From contig CAJUOB010000018.1 of the NCBI GenBank assembly GCA_910587915.1, forward strand, positions 1-56,053: a stretch of DNA of 56,053 bases, given 5' to 3'. Under the pieces are notes generated by a model that saw nothing but the letters and a program-made list of their open reading frames with translations, did no database searches and was not told the origin of the DNA. The number at the start of each line of letters is the position of its first letter. Positions within the stretch are counted from its first letter, which is position 1. Shown here piece by piece: positions 25,691-34,258 of the stretch. The translations under genes were made by a program, and so were the position numbers. This DNA comes from an uncultured Muribaculaceae bacterium (GTDB lineage: Bacteria; Bacteroidota; Bacteroidia; Bacteroidales; Muribaculaceae).

Positions 25691-25722
25691 CAAAGATAGA
25701 ACTTTTCGGTGGTATATCCAAA
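25691..25722 (-). promoter_or_regulatory. promoter of the rplY operon
   Basis: On the minus strand TTTG (25722-25719), 20 bases, TATCTTTG (25698-25691), giving a leader of about 75 bases. Both boxes and spacing match the Bacteroides consensus. Confidence 0.8.
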
Positions 25723-25804
25723 TTTTTCCGGGCTTTACTGAGCAATTTTCTTTCACATTTGTTATAATGCATAAATCAGCATAATGTTAAAACTATAATG
25801 TAAT

Positions 25805-26713
25805 ATGGATGTAAAAGAAAATATACTGGATACTATTGGGGCTACGCCTATGGTACGCATCAATAAGTTGAATCCAAATCCGGCAGTTACAATAATGGCA
25901 AAGATCGAAGGATTCAATCCTACGGGTAGCATAAAAGACCGCATAGCATATAAAATGATAGAGGATGCCGAGAGGTCCGGACGTCTTAAGCCTGGGATGA
26001 CTATCATAGAGCCCACGTCGGGCAATACAGGCATTGGGCTTGCTGTAATCGGGGTGGTGAAAGGCTACCCGGTAGAGATTGTGATGTCGGAAGGCGTGTC
26101 GGTAGAACGGCGTATTATAATAAAGTCGTACGGAGCGAAAGTGACTCTTACACCAGCCGATCAAGGCACAGATGGAGCTATCCGGCTGGCAAGAAAGATG
26201 GTGGCTGATAACCCCGAAAAATATTTCATGCCCGATCAATTCGGCAATGCAGCAAATTATATGGCTCACTATGAGACTACCGCGCTCGAGATATGGACAC
26301 AGACAGGCGGCAATATCGATTATCTCGTATGTGCTCTTGGTACCTCGGGTACTATTATGGGCGTTTCAAAATTCATGCGCGCGCTCAAGCCCGATATTAA
26401 GGTGGTTTGTGCTCAGCCTGTACGCGGACATTATATCCAAGGATTGAAAAACATGGAGGAAGCTATCGTGCCGGCTATATATAATCCATCGCTTATCGAT
26501 ATTCAGGAGATGGTATCAAGCGAGGAAGCGATAGAGATGGCACGTCAAATTATCTCACAGGAAGGCATATTTGCAGGCATGAGTTCGGGTGCGGCAATGT
26601 TGGCTGCTGTAGCTACAGCCCGACGTATAGATAGCGGCAACATTGTAGTGATATTTCCCGATAGAGCCGAAAAATATCTGTCCACCACCATGTTCGCGCC
26701 ATTTTTTGAGTGA
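25805..26713 (+). CDS. cysteine synthase (O-acetylserine sulfhydrylase family)
   Basis: A 302-residue fold-type II PLP enzyme making cysteine from O-acetylserine and sulfide. The PLP lysine is in PTGSIKDRIA (about residue 42-51), the phosphate loop is ALGTSGTIMG, and the substrate loop TSGNTGIGLA is intact. The C-terminal PDRAEKYLSTTMF is closer to CysM than to CysK, so I do not choose between the two symbols. It is monocistronic, between the divergent rplY operon and the PurF paralogue. Confidence 0.9.
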   Translation: MDVKENILDTIGATPMVRINKLNPNPAVTIMAKIEGFNPTGSIKDRIAYKMIEDAERSGRLKPGMTIIEPTSGNTGIGLAVIGVVKGYPVEIVMSEGVSVERRIIIKSYGAKVTLTPADQGTDGAIRLARKMVADNPEKYFMPDQFGNAANYMAHYETTALEIWTQTGGNIDYLVCALGTSGTIMGVSKFMRALKPDIKVVCAQPVRGHYIQGLKNMEEAIVPAIYNPSLIDIQEMVSSEEAIEMARQIISQEGIFAGMSSGAAMLAAVATARRIDSGNIVVIFPDRAEKYLSTTMFAPFFE

Positions 26714-26763
26714 TGTAAAAATTGCATATGGCATTTTGGTGCATCTCCTTCCAACTTTTTTTG

Positions 26764-26771
26764 TACCTTTG
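26764..26771 (+). promoter_or_regulatory. -7 promoter box of the PurF paralogue
   Basis: TACCTTTG, 39 bases upstream of the ATG. The nearest TTTG (26735-26738) is 25 bases away, longer than the usual 20. Confidence 0.5.
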
Positions 26772-26810
26772 CACTTTCTTTCAGAATAGTTTCTAAAAGC
26801 AATTTCTACA

Positions 26811-28253
26811 ATGGGAGGTTTCTTTGGCTCGATTTCCAAAAAGCCATGTGTCGACGATATTTTCTACGGCACTGATTATCACTCGCATCTTGGCACAAAA
26901 CGTGCCGGTTTGGTGACATACGACCCTGAAAAGGGCTTCAACCGTGTAATTCATAGTATAGAACGAGATTACTTCCGGTCTAAATTCGAAGACGAACTCG
27001 ACCGCTTTGTCGGTAATCAAGGGCTCGGCATAATCAGCGATACCGACCCGCAGCCCATAATAGTGAATTCCCATCTGGGACGCTATGCTGTGGTTACAGT
27101 AGCTAAAATTAATAATGTGCGCGACATCGCTGCTGAATTGCTTGCCGAACGCATGCATTTCAGTGAACTCTCGGCCAACAATATCAATCAGACTGAGCTG
27201 GTTGCGTTGCTTATAAATATGGGCGAGACTTTTGCCGATGGTATTAATCTGGTATATAAGAAAATCGAAGGCTCATGCTCTATGCTTATCCTCACTGAGG
27301 ATGGTATAATTGCAGCGCGCGACTATCTGGGACGCACCCCTATAGCTTTGGGCCATAAAGATGGTGCATATGCCGCCGCGACAGAAACACTTGCGTTTCC
27401 CAACCTGGGCTACAAGAAGATCTACGACCTTGGTCCCGGTGAGATTGTAAAGATTACAGCCGATAAATTCGAGGTACTGCAGAAAGCAGCCTGCAGAGAG
27501 CAGATTTGTTCATTCCTGTGGGTATATTATGGCTTCCCTGCCAGTGACTTCGATGGAGTGAATGTGGAGGATGTACGTGAGGCCGGTGGCCGTATAATGG
27601 GTGTCGAGGACCCGGTCGAGGCTGATTGTGTGTGCGGTATTCCCGACTCCGGTGTAGGCCACGCGCTTGGTTATGCCGAAGGCAAAGGCATTCCCTACCG
27701 TCGGGCTGTACTTAAATATACTCCTACATGGCCCCGCAGCTTTACCCCGGGTCAACAATCGCGCCGCGATCTGGTGGCACGTATGAAGCTCATACCTAAC
27801 AAGGCGATCCTCGATGGAAATAGCGTGGTTTTCTGCGACGATTCGATAGTTCGCGGTACACAGCTTCGCGACAACGTCAAGACATTCTTCGATTGCGGAG
27901 CTCGCAGTGTGCATGCTCGTATATCGTGCCCGCCATTGGTATATGGCTGCCCCTTCGTCGGCTTTACTGCCTCCAAGAGCGACCTTGAACTGATTTCACG
28001 ACGCATTATACGCGATTTCGAAGGCAATCCCGATGCAAAACTCGAGCAATATGCTACAGCAGGTACACCCGAATACAATAGTATGGTCGCTGAAATAGCA
28101 CGTCAGCTTGGTCTGACAACCTTGGAATTCTCCAAAATGGATAACCTCATCAAAGCTATTGGACTGCCAAAATGCCGGGTGTGCACTCACTGCTTCGACG
28201 GGTCGAGCATGCAGCCCAATAAGGCTTATGCCGAAGACCACCCCGAGATATAG
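26811..28253 (+). CDS. amidophosphoribosyltransferase paralogue lacking the N-terminal catalytic cysteine
   Basis: A 480-residue PurF-family protein. The phosphoribosyltransferase half has the PRPP loop VVFCDDSIVRGTQLR and SRRDLVARMKLIPN, with C-terminal cysteines (CRVCTHCF) like the iron-sulfur ligands of Bacillus-type PurF. The glutaminase half is recognisable (ARDYLGRTPIALG, AAATETLAF) but the protein begins MGGFFGSI: the nucleophilic Cys at position 1 of mature PurF (normally MCG...) is Gly. The ATG at 26811 is the only sensible start. Either the enzyme uses free ammonia or an external glutaminase, or it is a regulator. A true PurF is presumably elsewhere in the genome. Confidence 0.88.
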   Translation: MGGFFGSISKKPCVDDIFYGTDYHSHLGTKRAGLVTYDPEKGFNRVIHSIERDYFRSKFEDELDRFVGNQGLGIISDTDPQPIIVNSHLGRYAVVTVAKINNVRDIAAELLAERMHFSELSANNINQTELVALLINMGETFADGINLVYKKIEGSCSMLILTEDGIIAARDYLGRTPIALGHKDGAYAAATETLAFPNLGYKKIYDLGPGEIVKITADKFEVLQKAACREQICSFLWVYYGFPASDFDGVNVEDVREAGGRIMGVEDPVEADCVCGIPDSGVGHALGYAEGKGIPYRRAVLKYTPTWPRSFTPGQQSRRDLVARMKLIPNKAILDGNSVVFCDDSIVRGTQLRDNVKTFFDCGARSVHARISCPPLVYGCPFVGFTASKSDLELISRRIIRDFEGNPDAKLEQYATAGTPEYNSMVAEIARQLGLTTLEFSKMDNLIKAIGLPKCRVCTHCFDGSSMQPNKAYAEDHPEI

Positions 28254-28263
28254 AAAATTTCAC

Positions 28264-28271
28264 TATCTTTG
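28264..28271 (+). promoter_or_regulatory. -7 promoter box of valS
   Basis: TATCTTTG, ten bases after the upstream stop codon and 23 bases before the valS ATG, so valS can be transcribed independently of the PurF paralogue. No clear -33 box. Confidence 0.5.
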
Positions 28272-28294
28272 CGATTCAAACCAACAACACTGCA

Positions 28295-30985
28295 ATGAAC
28301 GAAATATCCCAGAAATATAATCCTGCCGAAGTAGAGGATAAATGGTATGCCTATTGGCTCGAGAACGACTTGTTTAGTTCCAAGCCCGATCCGGAAAAGG
28401 AACCGTACACAATCGTAATTCCTCCTCCAAATGTGACCGGAGTGCTCCATATGGGCCATATGCTGAATAATACCATTCAGGATATATTGGTGCGCAGAGC
28501 ACGTATGCAGGGCAAAAACGCGCTTTGGGTACCTGGCACCGACCACGCATCGATATCGACCGAAACAAAGGTCATAGCGAAGCTGGCATCGGAGGGCATT
28601 AAGAAGACCGACCTCACACGCGAGGAATTTCTGAAACATGCCTGGGAGTGGACCGAGAAACACGGTGGAATCATTTTGCAGCAGTTGCGTAAGCTGGGTG
28701 CATCGTGCGACTGGGAACGCACTGCATTTACCATGGATGAAAAACGCAGCGAAAGTGTGCTTAAAGTATTTGTCGACCTTTTCGACAAAGGCCTTATATA
28801 TCGCGACCTGCGTATGGTGAACTGGGATCCCCAGAACCGTACAGCCATAAGCGACGACGAAGTGTTCTTTGTTCAAGAGCAGAGCAAACTGTACTATCTC
28901 CGATACTATCTTGCCGAGGAACCTGCCGAACTTGAAGCTCCTGAAGGCTCTGTGGTACACACCGATGCCGACGGACGTCACTACGCTGTCGTTGCCACGA
29001 CACGTCCTGAGACCATAATGGGCGATACTGCAATGTGTATCAATCCCAAAGATCCTAAAAATGCATGGTTGAAAGGCTGTAAGGTCGTTGTGCCCCTTGT
29101 GAATCGTGTAATCCCTGTTATTGAGGACCGCTATGTCGATGTCGAATTCGGCACAGGTTGTCTCAAGGTTACTCCGGCTCATGACAAGAACGACTACATG
29201 CTTGGTAGGACTCATAAACTCGAAACAATCGATATCTTCAATGAGGATGGCACTGTTTCGGAGGCCGCAGGTATGTACGTCGGTATGGATCGCTTCGTGG
29301 TGCGCGAGCAGATTTCAAAGGACCTTGCCGCTGCCGGTCTGCTCGAAAAGGTCGAGGACTATGTGAACAATATCGGCCTGTCGGAGCGTACGAAAGTCCC
29401 GGTAGAACCCCGTCTTTCGCTCCAATGGTTTGTGAAGATGAAGCATTTTGCCGAGACAAGTCTCGGTCCGGTGATGGACGACATCATTCGCTTTGTCCCC
29501 GAAAAATACAAGACCACATACCGTCTCTGGCTCGAGAACATACAGGATTGGTGCATCAGCCGCCAGCTATGGTGGGGACACCGTATTCCGGCATATTTCT
29601 ATAGCGATGGTACCGATAAGGAAAACTACGTAGTTGCTCTCACTCCTGAAGAGGCTCTTGAAAAAGCACGCAAACAGAGTGGTCGTCCCGACATGACTGC
29701 CGATGAGTTGCACCAGGATCCCGATGCACTCGACACTTGGTTCTCCTCCTGGCTGTGGCCAATCACTCTTTTCGACGGAATAACAAACCCCGGAAATGAG
29801 GAGATAAACTACTATTACCCGACAGCGACTCTCGTTACCGGCCCCGACATCATATTCTTCTGGGTAGCCCGAATGATCATGGCTGGATATGAATATATAG
29901 GCAAACAGCCATTCAACAATGTCTACTTCACAGGTATAGTGCGCGACTCCCTCGGCCGCAAGATGTCGAAAATGCTTGGCAATTCGCCCGACCCACTCGA
30001 GCTTATAGCTCAGTACGGTGCCGATGGCGTCCGCATGGGTCTGATGCTTGCAGCACCTGCCGGTAATGATATCATGTACGATGACAAACTTGTGGAGCAG
30101 GGCCGTAACTTCTGTAATAAAATATGGAATGCATATCGTCTTGTGCAGGGCTGGAGCTATGCACCAAACGAGATGCAGCCGGAAGTATGTCGTGTTGCCG
30201 ACGCATGGTTCAAGGCTAAGCTCGACAGCACAATTGCAGAAATCGACGACCTTTTCGAGAAATTCCGTATCAGCGAGGCTCTTATGGCCGTCTATCGTCT
30301 GTTCCGCGATGATTTCTCATCCACATATCTCGAAATGATAAAGCCGGAGTATGGCAAACCCATCGACGTTACCACATATAATAGCGCAAAGGGATATTTC
30401 GATGCGCTGCTGCGTCTGCTGCATCCGTTCATGCCATTCATCACAGAGGAGATATGGCAGGAAATAGAAATCCGTTGTCCGGGCGACTCCATCATGTACG
30501 CCGAAATGCCCACTGGAGATAACCCCGACAAAAAACTCCTTGCAGATGTCGATGCCGCACTCGAAATCGTTAACGGAGTGCGTGGTGTACGTGCCCGCAA
30601 GAATATCCCGGCCAAGGAAAGTGTCAAACTGCTTGTACAGGGTACTCTTACTGCCGAAGCAAAAGCAATAGTGTCGAAACTGGCAAATGTCAACGAGATT
30701 GTGGAGAATGCACCCAAAGATCCTGCGGCATCTGCCTTCATGGTTGGTACAATGGAATTTGCTGTTCCCCAAAGTGAAAATGTAGATGTCGAAGCTGAAA
30801 AAGCCCGAATAAACAAGGATATAGCTTATCTGGAAGGCTTCAAGACTTCGGTAAACAAGAAGCTCTCTAACGAGCGTTTTGTATCGAATGCTCCTGAGGC
30901 AGTCGTTGCAGCCGAACGCAAAAAACTTGCCGACGCCGATGCAAAACTCGAAATCCTGCGAGCAGCCCTTCAGGCCCTCTCATGA
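28295..30985 (+). CDS. valS: valyl-tRNA synthetase
   Basis: An 896-residue class I synthetase. It shows PPPNVTGVLHMGHML (HIGH motif as HMGH, about residue 47), the editing domain (TTRPETIMGDTA, DVEFGTGCLKVTPAHDKNDY), WCISRQLWWGHRIP and the KMSKS-type loop GRKMSKMLGNSPDP. The C-terminal anticodon-binding region and a final coiled coil follow (ARINKDIAYLEGFKTSVNKKL). The length is normal. It is followed by a strong terminator, after which the polysaccharide region begins. Confidence 0.97.
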   Translation: MNEISQKYNPAEVEDKWYAYWLENDLFSSKPDPEKEPYTIVIPPPNVTGVLHMGHMLNNTIQDILVRRARMQGKNALWVPGTDHASISTETKVIAKLASEGIKKTDLTREEFLKHAWEWTEKHGGIILQQLRKLGASCDWERTAFTMDEKRSESVLKVFVDLFDKGLIYRDLRMVNWDPQNRTAISDDEVFFVQEQSKLYYLRYYLAEEPAELEAPEGSVVHTDADGRHYAVVATTRPETIMGDTAMCINPKDPKNAWLKGCKVVVPLVNRVIPVIEDRYVDVEFGTGCLKVTPAHDKNDYMLGRTHKLETIDIFNEDGTVSEAAGMYVGMDRFVVREQISKDLAAAGLLEKVEDYVNNIGLSERTKVPVEPRLSLQWFVKMKHFAETSLGPVMDDIIRFVPEKYKTTYRLWLENIQDWCISRQLWWGHRIPAYFYSDGTDKENYVVALTPEEALEKARKQSGRPDMTADELHQDPDALDTWFSSWLWPITLFDGITNPGNEEINYYYPTATLVTGPDIIFFWVARMIMAGYEYIGKQPFNNVYFTGIVRDSLGRKMSKMLGNSPDPLELIAQYGADGVRMGLMLAAPAGNDIMYDDKLVEQGRNFCNKIWNAYRLVQGWSYAPNEMQPEVCRVADAWFKAKLDSTIAEIDDLFEKFRISEALMAVYRLFRDDFSSTYLEMIKPEYGKPIDVTTYNSAKGYFDALLRLLHPFMPFITEEIWQEIEIRCPGDSIMYAEMPTGDNPDKKLLADVDAALEIVNGVRGVRARKNIPAKESVKLLVQGTLTAEAKAIVSKLANVNEIVENAPKDPAASAFMVGTMEFAVPQSENVDVEAEKARINKDIAYLEGFKTSVNKKLSNERFVSNAPEAVVAAERKKLADADAKLEILRAALQALS

Positions 30986-31027
30986 ACTTCTACATAAACT
31001 ACCGCCATTCCTAAGGTAACATATTCA

Positions 31028-31083
31028 ATAAATAAAGTGCGTCCCAAAAGCTGGTAAAAACTTTTGGGACGCACTTTATTTAT
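31028..31083 (+). terminator. strong terminator of valS
   Basis: A perfect 23-bp inverted repeat (arms 31028-31050 and 31061-31083; core GTGCGTCCCAAAAG / CTTTTGGGACGCAC) with a ten-base loop and A/T-rich flanks, 43 bases after the stop. It marks the boundary between the core region and the variable locus. Confidence 0.85.
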
Positions 31084-31171
31084 GAATCGTACTTACGCCC
31101 TGATAAATCGTAATTATCCGAATTAATCCGACTTAAAAATCTTAGGAATGAATCCTGAGATTTGTTGTTAG

Positions 31172-32238
31172 GTATGACAGGCATGTCCTGCATCTGTGGT
31201 GAAAGTCCACAAGGGGCTTAGTTGTCGACGAACCCTATAGCGACTCGCAAGTTTCAAGGGGCGACCCTAGGGACGCGATAGCGAAATCGTGGCTTGACGG
31301 ACAGAAACCCGATACCAAGGCGTATCAAGCTGATTAGATCTATAGACAAGACGTAACGAGCCGAAGCATCGTCAACAAGCGTTTAATCTTAGCGAGGGAA
31401 TATCGACCGCAGCCGGTGCGCAGGGTAGAGATGCCCAAGCCTAACGGAGGCGTAAGAAAACTCGGTATTCCGACGGCAGTTGACCGGAGACTCCAGCAGG
31501 CAATAGTCCAAATCCTCATCCCAATCTTCTATAAGGAGTTTTCAACCGCAGAGCTACGGCTTCCGCCCCGGCAGAAACTGTGAGCAAGCCGTGCTGAAAC
31601 TGCTGGAATATCTCAACGAGGGATATGAATGAATAGTGGACATTGACTTGGAAAAGTTCTTAGACAACGTGTCGCAAGACAAACTGATGAGTTACGTGGG
31701 GCGAAAAATCCAAGAGCTAGACACCGAGTCGTTGATACGCAAGTATCTTGAAGCAGGCGTCATGGAGAAAGGCATTTACTCGCCGACCGAGCATGGCACA
31801 CCACAAGGTGGCAACCTTTCGCCATTGCTCAGCAATGTGATGCTTAACGAACTTGACAAAGAGTTGCAAAACAGATAACTCCGCTATGTTCGCTATGCCG
31901 ACGACTGCGTCATTGCAGTAGGAAGCAGAGCTGTCGCACCGAGAGTGATGCACTCCATAACTGATTGGATAGAGCGGAACCTAACAACGATTTAGCCAAC
32001 CTCACCTCCCATTGTGCTAATCGCTACGAATGGGTAGTAAGGCGCACATGTGTTGCCTGAGCCATCTCCAAAGACATTCTTTCGCGCAGAGGATTAGTCT
32101 GTTGTCTTGACTATTACGTCCAACGTCATGTTTTGAAAACAAATTAAAACGCCGTATGCCGGACGGCATGTAAGGTGGTGTGAGAGGAGAGGAAACGAAA
32201 CTAAGTCAGAAAACTTTCGTTTCCCGACCTACCTCTAT
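31172..32238 (+). mobile_element. decayed group II intron
   Basis: The 5' end GTATGACAGGCATG and the following GTGGTGAAAGTCCACAAGG resemble the start of Bacteroides group II introns (a GTGnGAC-type 5' end). The 3' part has a domain V-like hairpin (GCCGTATGCCGGACGGCATG, about 32152-32171), then GGTGGTGTGAGAGG, a domain VI stem (GGAAACGAAA with TTTCGTTTCC) and CCTA with the likely branch-point A at 32231, ending near 32238. At about 1.07 kb it is less than half the usual size, and its reverse transcriptase is broken. The exact ends are estimates. It sits about 90 bases behind the valS terminator. Confidence 0.75.
31371..32147 (+). pseudogene. group II intron reverse transcriptase/maturase remnant
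   Basis: Translation in pieces gives YRPQPVRRVEMPKPNGGVR, then after a frameshift near 31540 SYGFRPGRNCEQAVLKLLEY, then DIDLEKFLDNV, GTPQGGNLSPLLSNVMLNEL and YVRYADDCVI (the YADD catalytic box). The C-terminal end reads LDYYVQRHVLKTN. Defects: the N terminus is missing, there is the frameshift, stop codons occur at 31628 (where Trp is usual) and 31876, and an internal deletion near 31990 removes most of the maturase domain. It cannot produce an active protein. Confidence 0.85.
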
Positions 32239-32415
32239 GTTTAAAATCTACTTTTAGCTATAAAATCCATGGGAAAGGCCGAAATGTTTCAGCATCGACA
32301 GGCTAATTCGGATCCTAAAAAAGACTTCCTTAGATATTTTCTTTAATTTCATATTTGCCATTGACCTATTCATCCTTGCTTGTGGATGCTGCTGTGCGGC
32401 AGATCCTGGTCACTA
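32239..32415. other. gap between the intron remnant and the polysaccharide promoter
   Basis: No convincing gene. It contains one hairpin, GGATGCTGC / GCAGATCC (32384-32406), just upstream of the promoter, which could be a weak terminator or a binding site. Confidence 0.4.
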
Positions 32416-32447
32416 TTTGCTCAATTAAATAAGATTGCTTAACTTTG
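32416..32447 (+). promoter_or_regulatory. promoter of the polysaccharide locus
   Basis: TTTG (32416-32419), exactly 20 bases, then TAACTTTG (32440-32447): a full match to the Bacteroides primary sigma promoter. I see no inverted repeats flanking it that would make it an invertible capsule promoter. Confidence 0.8.
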
Positions 32448-32682
32448 CGGCTGGAAAGCAACGAAAGCATTGCCTCATTTAAGGCATAATGGAGTTCTTT
32501 CGAAGTTCCATTTTCAAAAGAAGATTGGAATTAGAGCTTTCTAAATGGCTTTGTCGCAGATGAATGCAGCCATTACATATCGTTTCTCTATCAAACCTCT
32601 TCCGAGCCGCAGAGTTGTCAGGAGAGGGATTTGAAGTATTGTACCAAGATTCGTTGTGGTTAAAAATTTGGAGCGCTCGTTA
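32448..32682 (+). other. long untranslated leader with hairpins
   Basis: About 230 bases separate the promoter from the first plausible start codon. Three small stems are visible: ATTGCCT / AGGCATAAT (32469-32490), ATGGAGTT... / ...GTTCCAT (32489-32511) and TTCCA...TTC / GAAGATTGGAA (32507-32531). A long leader is also present ahead of upxY genes in Bacteroides capsule loci, where the antiterminator acts on it. Confidence 0.5.
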
Positions 32683-34098
32683 ATGGCTGGTCATCACCAA
32701 TATAACGCGCTTATACCTTTCGATGAATTCCGGATGAAAGCTTCTGCTATGTCCGATAATTCAGCTCGAAATTATAAAAAAGCAATCACAAGCTTCGAAT
32801 CCTTTGTCAATAGGACTTGTAGATGCCAACCGGTTTTATCGGAGAATATCCTTACGGATTGGTTTATAGATATGTCGCTGCAGGGATTATCGATGAAAAC
32901 GATGAGTCATTATTTAGACATCATCGCAGCATTATATAAAGATACTCAGGCATCGAGCTGTGATGCCGTCGTCAGAGGGCTAAGTATATTTAAGCAGAAA
33001 ATCAAAACGTTTGGGGTAGGGGAGACCACACCATTGGTGACATATGAAACATTAAAAAAAGTACAATCAATCACCAGACATGCTGCCATTGGAATGAAGG
33101 ATAAGTCTATGGCTGCCGACATTTTGCTTCTATCACTACTCCTGCGCTGTATGCCTATAGCGGAAGTTGGTCGATTAAAGACTTCTGATATAGATACAGA
33201 AAATGCCCTTTATGCTGATATTGTCGGACGGAACACGTCTCCTCGAAGAAAATACCTTTTTAACCTCAATCAGTCTCGCCTGACCGACAGGCAACTCGAA
33301 GCGAAGGTTAATTTCCTTGTCGGTTCATTCTTGAAAGGCCACGACATTCCAATCTTAAATACTGTAGACGATACTATTCGGTCGATATGGGTAAGCGCGG
33401 CACTGCGCAGTGGAGTTTCGTCGGCCGAAGTCGTGGCGATGTTGGATGTCTTACCTTCTTGTTTGCCATTCCTTTCTCTATGCGAAAGAGCCGACATTTC
33501 ATCTTTAAGGAAGTCGGGCATAGATAATACTATAGCGATATTTTTCACAGACAATCCCTTCCGCTGGTATGCAATGAAACTGCGTCCGAGGGTGACATAC
33601 GAAGATATTCTGAAAAAAATATCTTCAATTGATGATAGCCAGAAGCCGGAGTTATTCTATCCCTACCAAGAGATTGCAAGAAAAATAGGGAAGAAACTTG
33701 TATTCGACAAGAAGCCGGTTATCCGCGATATCGTTTTCTTTAGAAGCCGATTGACCGATATTTACCCCCTATTCTGCCACATAGGCGACTTGGCATGGTG
33801 CTTTACCACATCAGGTAAACCGGGCGACGATTATGCCGCTATTCCCCCGGCTTCATTTAAAATTTTTAAGGACACGATCAGCCATTTTACATCCGACTAT
33901 GAGATTGCTCCTATTGGTGGCTTTGCGCCGGTCGAAGGTGAATCAGTGGTAATACTCAATGGACTTTTGGCAAATCAGGAATTTGACATCGAGAAAGTTG
34001 CTGCAATAGAAAATACAGTTTTTCAACTCTACATGGTTGGCGGCAATGGCATCCAGTGGCGCACAACAGTCAAATACCACCAAACGCACAACGCGTAA
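32683..34098 (+). CDS. degenerate tyrosine recombinase fused to UpxY/NusG-like antiterminator
   Basis: A 471-residue protein from the ATG at 32683 (nine codons longer if GTG 32656 is used). Residues 10-90 resemble the SAM-like core-binding domain of tyrosine recombinases (NSARNYKKAITSFESFV, MKTMSHYLDIIAALYKD). Residues 115-265 resemble the catalytic domain: RCMPIAEVGRLKTSDID keeps the first Arg (155) and DTIRSIWVSAALRSGVSS matches the HxLR box with His replaced by Asp and Arg 233 kept. I find no catalytic Tyr, so strand exchange is unlikely. From residue 293 it matches a NusG N-terminal (NGN) domain of UpxY type (FRWYAMKLRPRV, FFRSRL, IPPASFKIFKDTIS), followed by a KOW-like part (413-440). 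It probably aids elongation through the long downstream operon. Confidence 0.75.
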   Translation: MAGHHQYNALIPFDEFRMKASAMSDNSARNYKKAITSFESFVNRTCRCQPVLSENILTDWFIDMSLQGLSMKTMSHYLDIIAALYKDTQASSCDAVVRGLSIFKQKIKTFGVGETTPLVTYETLKKVQSITRHAAIGMKDKSMAADILLLSLLLRCMPIAEVGRLKTSDIDTENALYADIVGRNTSPRRKYLFNLNQSRLTDRQLEAKVNFLVGSFLKGHDIPILNTVDDTIRSIWVSAALRSGVSSAEVVAMLDVLPSCLPFLSLCERADISSLRKSGIDNTIAIFFTDNPFRWYAMKLRPRVTYEDILKKISSIDDSQKPELFYPYQEIARKIGKKLVFDKKPVIRDIVFFRSRLTDIYPLFCHIGDLAWCFTTSGKPGDDYAAIPPASFKIFKDTISHFTSDYEIAPIGGFAPVEGESVVILNGLLANQEFDIEKVAAIENTVFQLYMVGGNGIQWRTTVKYHQTHNA

Positions 34099-34258
34099 AC
34101 CACATTCAGCATTTACTTATATATTACTTGGAATTTATACACAACCATCTACTCAGGCATATTTGAGGCTGAGTTTTTCATCATACACATGTATAAACAG
34201 TATCAATAAAACAAGTATTGATACAAAGTATAACTCTCAATATACAATCTGAAATCTC

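Noticed and set aside
28226..29215. 329-codon open frame antisense to valS
   Set aside because: It lies over the HMGH and editing domains of valS and shows no recognisable features.
31116..32313. Ten-base inverted words ATCCGAATTA (31116-31125) and TAATTCGGAT (32304-32313) on both sides of the intron remnant, considered as ends of an invertible segment
   Set aside because: A ten-base match over about 1.2 kb can be chance, and the polysaccharide promoter lies outside the pair.
32656..32682. GTG start for the recombinase::antiterminator gene, nine codons earlier
   Set aside because: The ATG at 32683 gives a complete first domain and needs no alternative start. The GTG cannot be excluded.
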